Assembly (NCBI GenBank): GCA_964439135.1
Contig: CAYTNN010000052.1
Coordinates: 1-23,642 of the forward strand
Direction: 5' to 3'
Origin: JAFGPJ01 sp964439135
GTDB taxonomy: Bacteria; Planctomycetota; Phycisphaerae; Sedimentisphaerales; Anaerobacaceae
Length of the DNA: 23,642 nucleotides
The notes beneath the pieces were generated by a model, which did not search any database, was not told the origin of the DNA, and was given only the letters and a program-made list of their open reading frames with translations. The position numbers and the translations under genes were made by a program. Each line of letters opens with the position of its first letter. Position 1 is the stretch's first letter. Shown piece by piece: positions 14,695 through 22,215 of this stretch.

Positions 14695-15768
14695 CTACTT
14701 TTCCATATTTCCCGGCTTGTGCCGGTATGCCAGTGCCCTGGCGAAGTAATCATCCAATAGTTCGATTTCAAATTCCTTAATCATCTCGTCGACGCCGACC
14801 GTTTCGTGCTCACTGGAAATCAGGATCGATCCCAGGCAGCCCGGGTCGGAGATTGTGACTTTGGGCCCATATTTAGCTTTCAATTTACGCAGCCGCTCCC
14901 AGTTATAATCCAGGTGCGCCAGCTTGCAATCCAGGTTCACCCTGGCGACGGCAAAATTAAAGTAATTCGTGGTTGACGTGATGATCTGTCCAATGGGATT
15001 GCGAATTTCAGACGGTGTCGCGCTGCCGGCAATCGCCCCGACAAAATGGCACCGGCAGGAATAAGCCCAATAGCTCTGCATCAGTCCCCCGTGGTACATC
15101 GATGAAAAAATGATAAGGTCCGGTTTGGCCTTCGCGTATTTCAATCTCAATTCGTCGAAATTCAGGTCGAAACAGATCGCCATTGCGACCCGGCCGAAAT
15201 CACACTCGATGATGGGAGCCTCTTTGCCGCAGAGCGTTCCCTTTTCGATCTCGCCGATTGTCGGATGATTCTTGTTGTAAATTCCGGCGACGTTTCCCTT
15301 TCGGTCGATCAAAACGCTTGAATTCCTCCGGCTGCCGTCCGGCATAATTCGATACGCCGAATAGACGATATAGCAGTTATTCTCGCGCGCGGTGCGGGCA
15401 AAGAATTGCTGGACCTGGTCTTTACGAACCTTGTAGTATTCTAGCAGCTTCTCGGCGCCGAATCCGCCCGGCCGGTCGCAAGCCTCCGGCACGACAATCA
15501 GATCGGGCTGGTCCGGCAGAACCTGCGCAAATTGCCTTTTCCAGTGGGCGATCATTCTTTCAACAACTTTCTGCGGCTCAGCGTCGGCAGCGACCGATAC
15601 CGAACCCGAGCCGATTGTGGCGATTGTGACATAGCCTTTTTTCCTGCCGCTATTTTTTGTTGTACTATCGGCCGGGAGGGCATTGTCAAATATCGGAACA
15701 AGGCAGAAAAGAATTATCAGGAAAAATAACCGGCCTAAAGGTGTCGGATTTAATTTCAAATTTCTCAT
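14695..15768 (-). CDS. Exported carbon-nitrogen hydrolase (nitrilase superfamily)
   Basis: This 357-aa protein has an N-terminal membrane or signal segment (LFFLIILFCLVPIF, residues ~14-27) and then a nitrilase-superfamily domain. The catalytic triad is intact: VVPE95ACD, NK166NHP and AIC199FDLNF. These enzymes hydrolyse amide or nitrile C-N bonds through the cysteine. Most are cytoplasmic, so the signal segment points to a periplasmic or membrane-bound amidase. A good Shine-Dalgarno AGGAG lies 8 nt before the ATG. It is 23 bp behind the beta-helix gene and its stop overlaps the next gene's ribosome site, so it is cotranscribed. The substrate is unknown; beside an isomerase-like and a beta-helix protein, an N-acetyl or amide-bearing sugar derivative is one speculation. 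Confidence 0.88.
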   Translation of the reverse strand: MRNLKLNPTPLGRLFFLIILFCLVPIFDNALPADSTTKNSGRKKGYVTIATIGSGSVSVAADAEPQKVVERMIAHWKRQFAQVLPDQPDLIVVPEACDRPGGFGAEKLLEYYKVRKDQVQQFFARTARENNCYIVYSAYRIMPDGSRRNSSVLIDRKGNVAGIYNKNHPTIGEIEKGTLCGKEAPIIECDFGRVAMAICFDLNFDELRLKYAKAKPDLIIFSSMYHGGLMQSYWAYSCRCHFVGAIAGSATPSEIRNPIGQIITSTTNYFNFAVARVNLDCKLAHLDYNWERLRKLKAKYGPKVTISDPGCLGSILISSEHETVGVDEMIKEFEIELLDDYFARALAYRHKPGNMEK

Positions 15769-15791
15769 ATGTCGTTCTCCTAAACGAGCTG

Positions 15792-17129
15792 CTATTTCTC
15801 AGGGCGCCGGTCGTCGATTGCTGTTTTGGCGGTGATTTTATTGCCGTCGAGGGTAATTTGCCCTACGTGCTCTTCGATACGGATTCCGACGGTCTGTTTT
15901 TGCGCCTCGCCGCTTCGCGTGTCGCGAATGATATTATTTTTGAAGACCAGGTCGTTGGTATATCCCCGGATTCGGATTCCCGCCGCTTCCTGCTCGACGC
16001 CGTTGTTCTCGATGACGTTATCCTCCAGGCGGTTGCGGTGGGCCGCCATGCCCAGAGATTCGTTGCGGAAGAACACGCCGTCCTGGTGGTTCGAGCGGAC
16101 AACATTCCGGCTCAAAATGTTGTCGGAATCTTTGTGCCCGATGGAGATGCCGAATCGATGATTGCCTTGAAGAACATTATTCGTGAATGAGCCGTGCCGG
16201 ACCCGCCAGCACAAAAACAGGCCGTCGGTTCCGTTATTGCTGGCGAGGCAATTTCGCACCTGCGGCCGCTGGGAGCCGCTGCCCGGATGGATGCCGAGAT
16301 AGTTGTTATTTTCACTGATGCAGCGTACTACGGTGACATCGTTGGACTGCTGAAAGCTGATGCCGTCGCCGTTATAGTTGCGCACCGTGCAGTCTTCGAT
16401 GACCGTACCGAAGGCGCGGTACAGAAATATTCCGGCACCCCGGCAGCCGTTCAGGTAAACGTTGGACTCTTTATTGCCGTCAATTGTGAGACCTTCGAGA
16501 CGTGCACCTTCGATGTTGTAGCCGCTTATGACTGGGAAAACCGTCGCCGCTTTTGCCTTGTTGGCGACCATGCAGTCGGCCATAAACGGTTTGTCAATCG
16601 AGAACGTGTTGCCGTTTCGCCCCGTGATGCGGGCGACAGTGGTGTGGAATCCTCCTGCGCGGTCGTCCCAAATCGCAACGCCGTAGCCGACCTCAAAGCC
16701 TGCCGGGTCCTCAACAGTGAACTGCTGCTCGCCGAAGTCGCCGTCAAGGGCCAGTGGGCAGACTGTCCCATCGGCTTTTCGCAGGATCGTTTTGCCTTTC
16801 TTGCCTCTGACAGTCACGTTAGCACGCAGATGCAGCGAATCATACATCACGTACTGACCTTCGCCGATCTCCACTATTCCGCTTCCAAGGCCGGCGATAT
16901 AATCGACTGCCGCCTGCAGTGCACGGTTGTCACTGCCTGTTATGTGAGCATTTTCTTTTCCGACCGTTATGCTGGGCAGCTCTTTCATTTCCGAGTGCAT
17001 CGCGGCGGGCAATTGCCGCTCATCCGGTTTTGGCGAAAAATCCTTTTGAGTTTCAGATGCAGGCAGAATGTCAGTAGAGCTAAAAACACAGGCGATAGCA
17101 AAGAGTAATAAGAAAAGTTTGATTTTCAT
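15792..17129 (-). CDS. Exported right-handed parallel beta-helix protein
   Basis: This 445-aa protein starts with a signal peptide (KLFLLLFAIACVFS). It then has a pectate-lyase/NosD-type parallel beta-helix with many N-x-G-like turns: GAGIFLYRAFGTVIEDCTV, NYNGDGISF, NNYLGIHPGSGS, ASNNGTDGLFL, NHRFGISIGHKDSDN, SNHQDGVFFRN and ENNGVEQEAAGIRIRG. The early ALQAAVDYIAGLGSGIVEI resembles the start of the pectate lyase superfamily (Pfam Pectate_lyase_3). This fold is common in polysaccharide lyases, hydrolases and epimerases, but no specific catalytic motif could be assigned. AGAGG lies 8 nt before the ATG. It sits second in the minus operon, 37 bp behind the Tat-exported isomerase-like gene. Start coordinate may be off by one base. 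Confidence 0.85.
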   Translation of the reverse strand: MKIKLFLLLFAIACVFSSTDILPASETQKDFSPKPDERQLPAAMHSEMKELPSITVGKENAHITGSDNRALQAAVDYIAGLGSGIVEIGEGQYVMYDSLHLRANVTVRGKKGKTILRKADGTVCPLALDGDFGEQQFTVEDPAGFEVGYGVAIWDDRAGGFHTTVARITGRNGNTFSIDKPFMADCMVANKAKAATVFPVISGYNIEGARLEGLTIDGNKESNVYLNGCRGAGIFLYRAFGTVIEDCTVRNYNGDGISFQQSNDVTVVRCISENNNYLGIHPGSGSQRPQVRNCLASNNGTDGLFLCWRVRHGSFTNNVLQGNHRFGISIGHKDSDNILSRNVVRSNHQDGVFFRNESLGMAAHRNRLEDNVIENNGVEQEAAGIRIRGYTNDLVFKNNIIRDTRSGEAQKQTVGIRIEEHVGQITLDGNKITAKTAIDDRRPEK

Positions 17130-17166
17130 TGTCTTGACCTCTGATAAAATGAATTTTTCATGACAA

Positions 17167-18120
17167 CTAAGTTAATTTGCCTTCAATTTGTTTCAATGTC
17201 CTCATTGACTCTTCGGCGATTGTTTTGCCGCCGGGCGAAAAATCAAATACTTCGAGAGAAATCCAGCGATTGTATCGCATATTTTTCAGCACCTGAAATG
17301 CCTTCACGTAGTCGTTTACGGCAGTTCCCGTGCCGAGGTGTTTGCCGCCCATTTCCTGTACGTGGACGTGATGGATATTCTTGTGGTACTTCCTGAGCAG
17401 GACATCAAACGGCTCGGTTTCGTCAACTGTATTATTGAAGTCGAACATAATCCCAATCGCCGGGTGGTTGACCTGCCCGGCCAGTTGCGACGCTTCCGCC
17501 AGAGTATTGACAACATCGGTCGTTCTGTTTCCCAAAGGTTCGATAAGAATTTCTATACCCCGCCGCTGAGCGTGGTTGGCAACCGCCGCCAGGCCTTCGG
17601 CGAAATATTTTTTTGCCTGCCCAACGGAAATGCCCCTCGTATCACGCTGCTTCGGAGAACCGAAAATCATATAAGAGCCGCCGAGGTCGCCGCAGAAATC
17701 GATCAGAGTATCAAGGTACGCTACAGTTTTCCGCCGGACGGCGGCATCGGGCGTCGTAAAATGCAATCCTTTTGGCGGCGGAGCCAGCAGCCAATGCAGT
17801 CCGACACATTCGAGACCGGCGTTTTTCATCGTCGAGACCATTTCTTTGCGTCCGGTCGGCGTTATTTCCTGCACACCATTTTTAACCAGAGTAAACGCTG
17901 CGATTTCGATTCCGCGATAACCAGCATCACTTACAATTCGGCATTGCTCGGCCCAGCTTAATTCAGCCATGCTCTCGTTGCACATCGCGTAGTTGAAGCC
18001 GGCCCATTCGCCAAGCACTACTTCGTTCCTATGGCAGCTCAACGTCAATCCACTCAGAGCGGCAGCGCCCAGAATACTCCCCGAAGCCTTCATGAAATCT
18101 CTGCGACTATAGTTTGACAT
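17167..18120 (-). CDS. Tat-exported sugar phosphate isomerase/epimerase-like TIM barrel
   Basis: This 317-aa protein has a textbook twin-arginine signal, S5-R-R-D-F-M-K followed by GSILGAAALSGLTLS-C, so it is exported folded and may also be lipidated at that cysteine. The rest is an AP-endonuclease-2/xylose-isomerase-like TIM barrel (IolE/hydroxypyruvate isomerase group): DAGYRGIEIAAF, GLHWLL, ILIEPLGNRT, GIMFDFNNT, HHVHVQEM and ISLEVFDF. The Glu, Asp, His and Glu of these segments form the usual metal site and all are present. GAGGA lies 6 nt before the ATG. It is the first gene of the minus operon, divergent from the sialidase-like gene. A role in rearranging free sugars or inositols outside the cytoplasm is inferred; substrate unknown. 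Confidence 0.88.
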   Translation of the reverse strand: MSNYSRRDFMKASGSILGAAALSGLTLSCHRNEVVLGEWAGFNYAMCNESMAELSWAEQCRIVSDAGYRGIEIAAFTLVKNGVQEITPTGRKEMVSTMKNAGLECVGLHWLLAPPPKGLHFTTPDAAVRRKTVAYLDTLIDFCGDLGGSYMIFGSPKQRDTRGISVGQAKKYFAEGLAAVANHAQRRGIEILIEPLGNRTTDVVNTLAEASQLAGQVNHPAIGIMFDFNNTVDETEPFDVLLRKYHKNIHHVHVQEMGGKHLGTGTAVNDYVKAFQVLKNMRYNRWISLEVFDFSPGGKTIAEESMRTLKQIEGKLT

Positions 18121-18222
18121 GGTTCTTCCTCAGCAACATTTCAAGTCATTCCCCGAATATATATTCCCACACGACTCGGTTATACACAGGAATTCTTCTT
18201 TTACATCTTGCAGCGTTTGAAA

Positions 18223-18251
18223 ATTATATCGCATTCTCCCGACAATTGGAA
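18223..18251 (-). promoter_or_regulatory. possible promoter of the minus-strand operon
   Basis: On the minus strand a perfect TATAAT (18228 down to 18223) has a weak TTCCAA at 17-nt spacing upstream (18251-18246). It would give a leader of about 95 nt before the isomerase-like gene. The weak -35 suggests an activator or a false match. Confidence 0.3.
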
Positions 18252-18304
18252 TAGTGATTAAAACTGACTTTTAGAGCCGGATGTATGAGAAAGACGTGAC
18301 GAAA

Positions 18305-18333
18305 TTGACAAATCATGTCATAATACCTATGTT
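18305..18333 (+). promoter_or_regulatory. sigma70-type promoter of the sialidase-like gene
   Basis: TTGACA (18305-18310), a 17-nt spacer and TATGTT (18328-18333) lie just before the gene. Transcription would start about 18340, and the AAAAGGA ribosome site (about 18350-18356) precedes the ATG at 18363, giving a compact ~23-nt leader. Confidence 0.6.
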
Positions 18334-18362
18334 AAAATGTGAAGCTATTAAAAGGAATTAGC

Positions 18363-19511
18363 ATGTTTAATCGAAAATATCTTTTAACGATTTTAGCCTT
18401 TTGTTTTGTGAGCACGAACTCAGGATTCTCCGGTGAGCGGGCCGGCAAGCCTAAGGGTTACTCAATCCCGCTGATTGACCTGGCCGGCGAGACTCACCGC
18501 CAGATTGTCGTCGACAAAGAGCCGGGCCAGTATCTCGGCCATCCGACGACGGTCCTGCTGGAGGATAATAAGACCATAATTACAGTTTACCCGAAAGGGC
18601 ACGGGCGAGGTGCTGTCGTTATGAAAAAGAGCGTTGACGGCGGTTTGACCTGGTCGGAGCGGCTGGCAGTGCCGGAGAACTGGGCGACGTCACAGGAAGT
18701 GCCCACGCTCTACCGGGTAATCGACTCGCAGGGCAAGAAAAGGCTCATTATGTTTTCTGGATTGTATCCTATCCGGATGGCGGTCTCAGAGGATGACGGC
18801 AGGGCGTGGACGCCGCTTCGGCCGATCGGAGATTTCGGTGGTGTCGTTGCGATGGCCTCTCTGGTCCGGCTGAAAAATGGGGATTACATGGCCCTGTTTC
18901 ACGATGATGGCCGCTTCCTTCGCGGTGCCGGCAAGAGAACGAAATTCCAGGTTTTCAAGACGATTTCCAGGGACGGAGGCCTGACCTGGGGCCAGCCGGA
19001 GGTGATAACGGAACATCCGGCGGCGCATTTATGTGAGCCGGGAGCGGTGAGGTCGCCTGACGGCAAACAAATTGCTTTATTGCTGTGGGAGAACAGCCGG
19101 AAATATAATTCTTTTGTCATTTTCAGCAACGATGAAGGGCGTAGCTGGTCCGAGCCTGTCGAGCTGCCCGGGGCATTGACCGGTGACAGGCATACCGGCC
19201 GGTATGCGCCGGATGGAAGGCTGTTTATTACTTTCCGTGACACAACGCATGAAAGCCCGACGAAGGGCGACTGGGTCGGATGGGTGGGGACATATGATGA
19301 TATTGTCAATGGCCGGGAGGGACAATATCGTGTCCGGCTTATGGACAACCACAAAGCGGCGGATTGTGCCTATCCGGGCCTGGAGCTGCTGCCGGACGGG
19401 ACATTTGTCACGACTACTTACGGCCACTGGATGAAAGGCGAATCACCTTTTATCATGAGTGTACGTTTCAAATTGGAAGAAATCGATGCTAAAGCACGTT
19501 CGTTGAAATAA
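18363..19511 (+). CDS. Sialidase-like (BNR/Asp-box) exported protein
   Basis: This 382-aa protein has a signal peptide (YLLTILAFCFVSTNSGFSG) and a six-bladed sialidase-type propeller. Four Asp boxes (SxDxGxxW) are visible: SVDGGLTW, SEDDGRAW, SRDGGLTW and SNDEGRSW. The family includes exo-sialidases and other glycosidases. The canonical N-terminal R-I-P motif is not seen, so cleavage of sialic acid is not assured. ATG 18363 has AAGGA 7 nt upstream and gives a normal signal peptide; the in-frame GTG at 18339 would place the start at the expected transcription start and was rejected. It is divergent from the isomerase/beta-helix/amidase operon, which supports a shared role in glycan breakdown (inference). 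Confidence 0.85.
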   Translation: MFNRKYLLTILAFCFVSTNSGFSGERAGKPKGYSIPLIDLAGETHRQIVVDKEPGQYLGHPTTVLLEDNKTIITVYPKGHGRGAVVMKKSVDGGLTWSERLAVPENWATSQEVPTLYRVIDSQGKKRLIMFSGLYPIRMAVSEDDGRAWTPLRPIGDFGGVVAMASLVRLKNGDYMALFHDDGRFLRGAGKRTKFQVFKTISRDGGLTWGQPEVITEHPAAHLCEPGAVRSPDGKQIALLLWENSRKYNSFVIFSNDEGRSWSEPVELPGALTGDRHTGRYAPDGRLFITFRDTTHESPTKGDWVGWVGTYDDIVNGREGQYRVRLMDNHKAADCAYPGLELLPDGTFVTTTYGHWMKGESPFIMSVRFKLEEIDAKARSLK

Positions 19512-19597
19512 TAGAGATAAAGAGCGAATTTGAGGAGAACGAAGCCCGGCTCATCGAAACTATATGTGATGAGATAAAGAAAGCTTCCCAGCGATAG
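19490..19597 (+). pseudogene. possible gene remnant after the sialidase-like gene
   Basis: A short plus-strand frame with no good start overlaps the sialidase end and reads VEIIEIKSEFEENEARLIE, then TICDEIKKASQR and a stop at 19595-19597. The charged helical pattern looks coding-like, as if it were the C-terminal scrap of a lost gene. At only about 33 codons it may be chance. Confidence 0.2.
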
Positions 19598-19619
19598 AGT
19601 CCGCTTCGATGGCCATTGT

Positions 19620-20084
19620 CTAATCCTCAAACGACTCCTCATAGAACTTGTATGGGCTTTCCTTCATACCGACTCCTGCATACGTATTTTGGCCTGTATG
19701 ATTAGATTGCTCGACATAGAGGCGAAATCCGCATACGTTTTGCTCGTGCGAGGCCTTTTTTTTCAGGAATTCGTAGAGCTTTCTGAAAATGCCTCGCCGG
19801 CGAAATTCCGGCTTGACGTAAACACTCTGAATCCACCAGAACAGTCCGCAGCGCCAGTCACTCCACTCATAAGTAACCATGCAGCAGCCGACAACTTCAT
19901 CTGCTATTTCGGCGATAACATAAAAACCATGCTTCGGATTTTTGAAAAGTATTTTCACGCCCTTAGTGACTATTGGCGGCGAGAGCTGTTTCTGCTCGGT
20001 CTCCTGAGCCAATGCGATGTTGAATTTGACTAGCGTATCTATATCTTTTTCTTGTCCGGTTCTAACCGACAGGGCATCCGGCAT
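19620..20084 (-). CDS. GNAT-family N-acetyltransferase
   Basis: This 154-aa cytoplasmic GNAT protein transfers an acetyl group from acetyl-CoA to an amine; the substrate is unknown. The acetyl-CoA binding motif A is clear: IQSVYVKPEFRRRGIFRKLYEFL, with R-R-R-G-I-F as the Q/RxxGxG/A variant. Also seen are AEIADEVVGCCMVTYEW (beta 4) and FRLYVEQSNHTGQNTYAGVGM (beta 5 and the Asn/Tyr region), ending in a typical YKFYEE. The ATG at 20084 was chosen because AGAGGTG lies about 7 nt upstream and the GNAT fold starts there; ATGs at 20114 (GGAAG 6 nt upstream) and 20171 are longer alternatives. It converges with the sialidase-like gene and diverges from the antiporter. Confidence 0.85.
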   Translation of the reverse strand: MPDALSVRTGQEKDIDTLVKFNIALAQETEQKQLSPPIVTKGVKILFKNPKHGFYVIAEIADEVVGCCMVTYEWSDWRCGLFWWIQSVYVKPEFRRRGIFRKLYEFLKKKASHEQNVCGFRLYVEQSNHTGQNTYAGVGMKESPYKFYEESFED

Positions 20085-20224
20085 TGTTTTCACCTCTTCT
20101 CTTGAAGGGCTCATAAGTGACTTCCATTCCAGTAAGAACATTATAACCAGACGTGGAAAATAATTCAGCAAAGATTCTATTTCCTTTTCCGGCTGGTTTT
20201 GCTCTTGATTTGTATAGGTTTTAA

Positions 20225-21952
20225 TTGTATTTCGTAGTTGTGTTTTTGGGATACAAGTTGAAAAAAATCAAAAAAATTGCGATAGTTATTATCATTTTGG
20301 GCCTCGTATGTGGTTTGCTCGAATTTTTTTCCCCGCGCAGTGACGAAAATTCCTCAACGGCCATGTGGTACAGTATTGTTCCTCCCATGCTGGCTATCCT
20401 GCTGGCCTTTCTGACGCATCACGTCCTGCTCAGCCTAGGGATTGCTATTGTTGCAGGTGGTTTTCTCACTTCGGTTCCGCTGGCCCCGTTAAGTATTGAT
20501 GCCTGGCAGCAAGGATTAAGAGCAATAAGTACCTGTGTCACGGACACTGTGACAAGCGGCACGAACCTTCTGATACTCGCTTTCATACCGCCAATATTCA
20601 TGATGATCGAGATAATTATGGCTTCGGGAGGTTTTCGGGGGATTATCTTGTGGCTCCTGAAGTGGGTTAAGACCGGAAGGTCCGCTCAGTTGGCGACGGC
20701 TTTAATGGGGCTGCTGTGCTTTATCGACGATTATGCGAACGCAATCATCGTCGGCTCGATGATGCAGCCCATTACGGACAGATTTCGCGTCAGCCGGGAG
20801 AAGCTTGCCTTTCTTGTGGATGCTACCAGCGCACCTGTTTCAGGTCTGGCGGTTGTGAGCACCTGGATTGCCTACGAGGTCGGTTTATTTGCCGATATCG
20901 GGCAGGAACTGGGCATCGATAAAACCGGCTATTCGATGTTCTTCGATGCTCTGAGTTATCGCTTTTACTGTCTGTTGATGATTGTTTTCGTGTTTGTGCA
21001 TATCATTGCCAAGCGGGACTTTGGCCCGATGAAGACGGCGGAGAAACTGGCGGCGGCAGGCGACCAGGGTCTGGAACAGCAGGAGAATACATCGCAAGAC
21101 GCTGCCGGTAAAGATCTGCCTTCGCCGACAAGGCCGACTGGCAGGGCGGTCAATGCTCTTGTGCCGCTGGGCGGACTAATACTATTTCATATGAGCGGCC
21201 TCTGGATCGACGGCGATGGCCCCGCGAAGCTCCGGGAAGGCGGCTCATTGCTCAGTTGGATTTACTGGCGAGAGGTTATCAGCAACGCTGAAAACAGCCA
21301 TCTTATCCTTTTTTCTGCCGCTATTTTTGGTATGACGCTGGCCTTGCTCTGCGGGCTATTTTTTGGGTCGTTGCGTTTTCCCGTCGTTTTCAGGTGTTTT
21401 AAGCGGGGTATTAAGCGGGCTATTATGCCCTCATTTATACTGATTCTTGCCTGGTCGCTTAAAAATTGCTGTGAAAGCCTGGGGACCGGAGATTTTCTGA
21501 CAACAATTCTGGCAGACAAAATTTCGCCATCCTGGTTCCCCGCAATTCTGTTTATCGTCGCTTCAATAACCTCATTCGCTACAGGCACGAGCTGGGGCAC
21601 AATGGCCATTTTGATCCCAACAGCGATACCAATTGCCTTTGCTCTGGACGGGCAAACGTATGGATTAATCACAATGATAAGCCTCGGAGCGGTGCTGGAT
21701 GGTGCGATATTCGGCGATCATTGCTCACCAATCTCCGATACGACAATTATAAGTTCCACCGCCAGTTCCTGCGAGCTGATGCGGCATGTTCGTACACAAC
21801 TGCCTTATAGCCTTTCGGTAGCGGCAATTGCATTAATCTTCGGATACATCCCCAGTGCTCTCGGCCTGTCGCCCGGTTTAAGCTTTGCCCTGGCGATTTT
21901 AGTCATCGTGAGTCTTTTCATTGCCTTAAATTATTTCCTGAGAACGAGTTAA
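20225..21952 (+). CDS. NhaC-family Na+/H+ antiporter
   Basis: This polytopic inner-membrane protein of up to 575 aa belongs to the NhaC (ion transporter superfamily) antiporters, which exchange sodium for protons or carry related substrates. Diagnostic segments are LLCFIDDYANAIIVGSMMQP (residues ~163-182), DATSAPVSGLAVVSTWIAYE, SFATGTSWGTMAILIPTAIP and GAVLDGAIFGDHCSPISDTT. A charged loop of about 45 residues (~270-312) separates the two membrane halves. The start is uncertain: the frame opens at TTG 20225 without a ribosome site, and TTG 20258 (MKKIKKIAIVIIILG) gives a more normal N-terminus with a weak GGGA before it. A terminator lies ~90 nt downstream, so it is probably monocistronic. Confidence 0.88.
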   Translation: MYFVVVFLGYKLKKIKKIAIVIIILGLVCGLLEFFSPRSDENSSTAMWYSIVPPMLAILLAFLTHHVLLSLGIAIVAGGFLTSVPLAPLSIDAWQQGLRAISTCVTDTVTSGTNLLILAFIPPIFMMIEIIMASGGFRGIILWLLKWVKTGRSAQLATALMGLLCFIDDYANAIIVGSMMQPITDRFRVSREKLAFLVDATSAPVSGLAVVSTWIAYEVGLFADIGQELGIDKTGYSMFFDALSYRFYCLLMIVFVFVHIIAKRDFGPMKTAEKLAAAGDQGLEQQENTSQDAAGKDLPSPTRPTGRAVNALVPLGGLILFHMSGLWIDGDGPAKLREGGSLLSWIYWREVISNAENSHLILFSAAIFGMTLALLCGLFFGSLRFPVVFRCFKRGIKRAIMPSFILILAWSLKNCCESLGTGDFLTTILADKISPSWFPAILFIVASITSFATGTSWGTMAILIPTAIPIAFALDGQTYGLITMISLGAVLDGAIFGDHCSPISDTTIISSTASSCELMRHVRTQLPYSLSVAAIALIFGYIPSALGLSPGLSFALAILVIVSLFIALNYFLRTS

Positions 21953-22044
21953 GTTAATTCGCAGTGAAATAGGGCTCAAATCTTAATTTTGCCGATAGTG
22001 TTCAATTCATGGGTTCAAACAGAATTTCTAACCTCATTATTACT

Positions 22045-22073
22045 CTGAAAAAGAGCATTTTCGGTTTTTTTTT
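22045..22073 (+). terminator. intrinsic terminator behind the antiporter gene
   Basis: CTGAAAA (22045-22051) pairs with TTTTCGG (22058-22064) around a 6-nt loop, with one G-U pair, and is followed by nine T in a row and a further T-rich stretch. The A-rich left arm and T-rich tail are typical of a rho-independent terminator. The remaining intergenic DNA (21953-22215) holds no gene that I can see. Confidence 0.65.
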
Positions 22074-22215
22074 ATTTTTTTTAAAAAATATCAAAAAAGA
22101 CCATCTACATTTTCCGATTCACAAACGCTATACGAGATAGAAGCACATTTAGCTCTTTTAATAATAGTTGCTGGAAACCCGTTTTATTAACCCAATTAAA
22201 GGTATGGAGGTTGTT

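Noticed and set aside
16194..17108. 304-codon plus-strand open frame
   Set aside because: It is antisense to the beta-helix gene, has no ribosome site and no recognisable family; it is a by-product of codon bias.
22065..22110. Long T- and A-runs near 22065-22100 as an origin or phase-variable tract
   Set aside because: The T-run is directly behind a hairpin and is explained by an intrinsic terminator; there are no DnaA boxes or coding frame across it.
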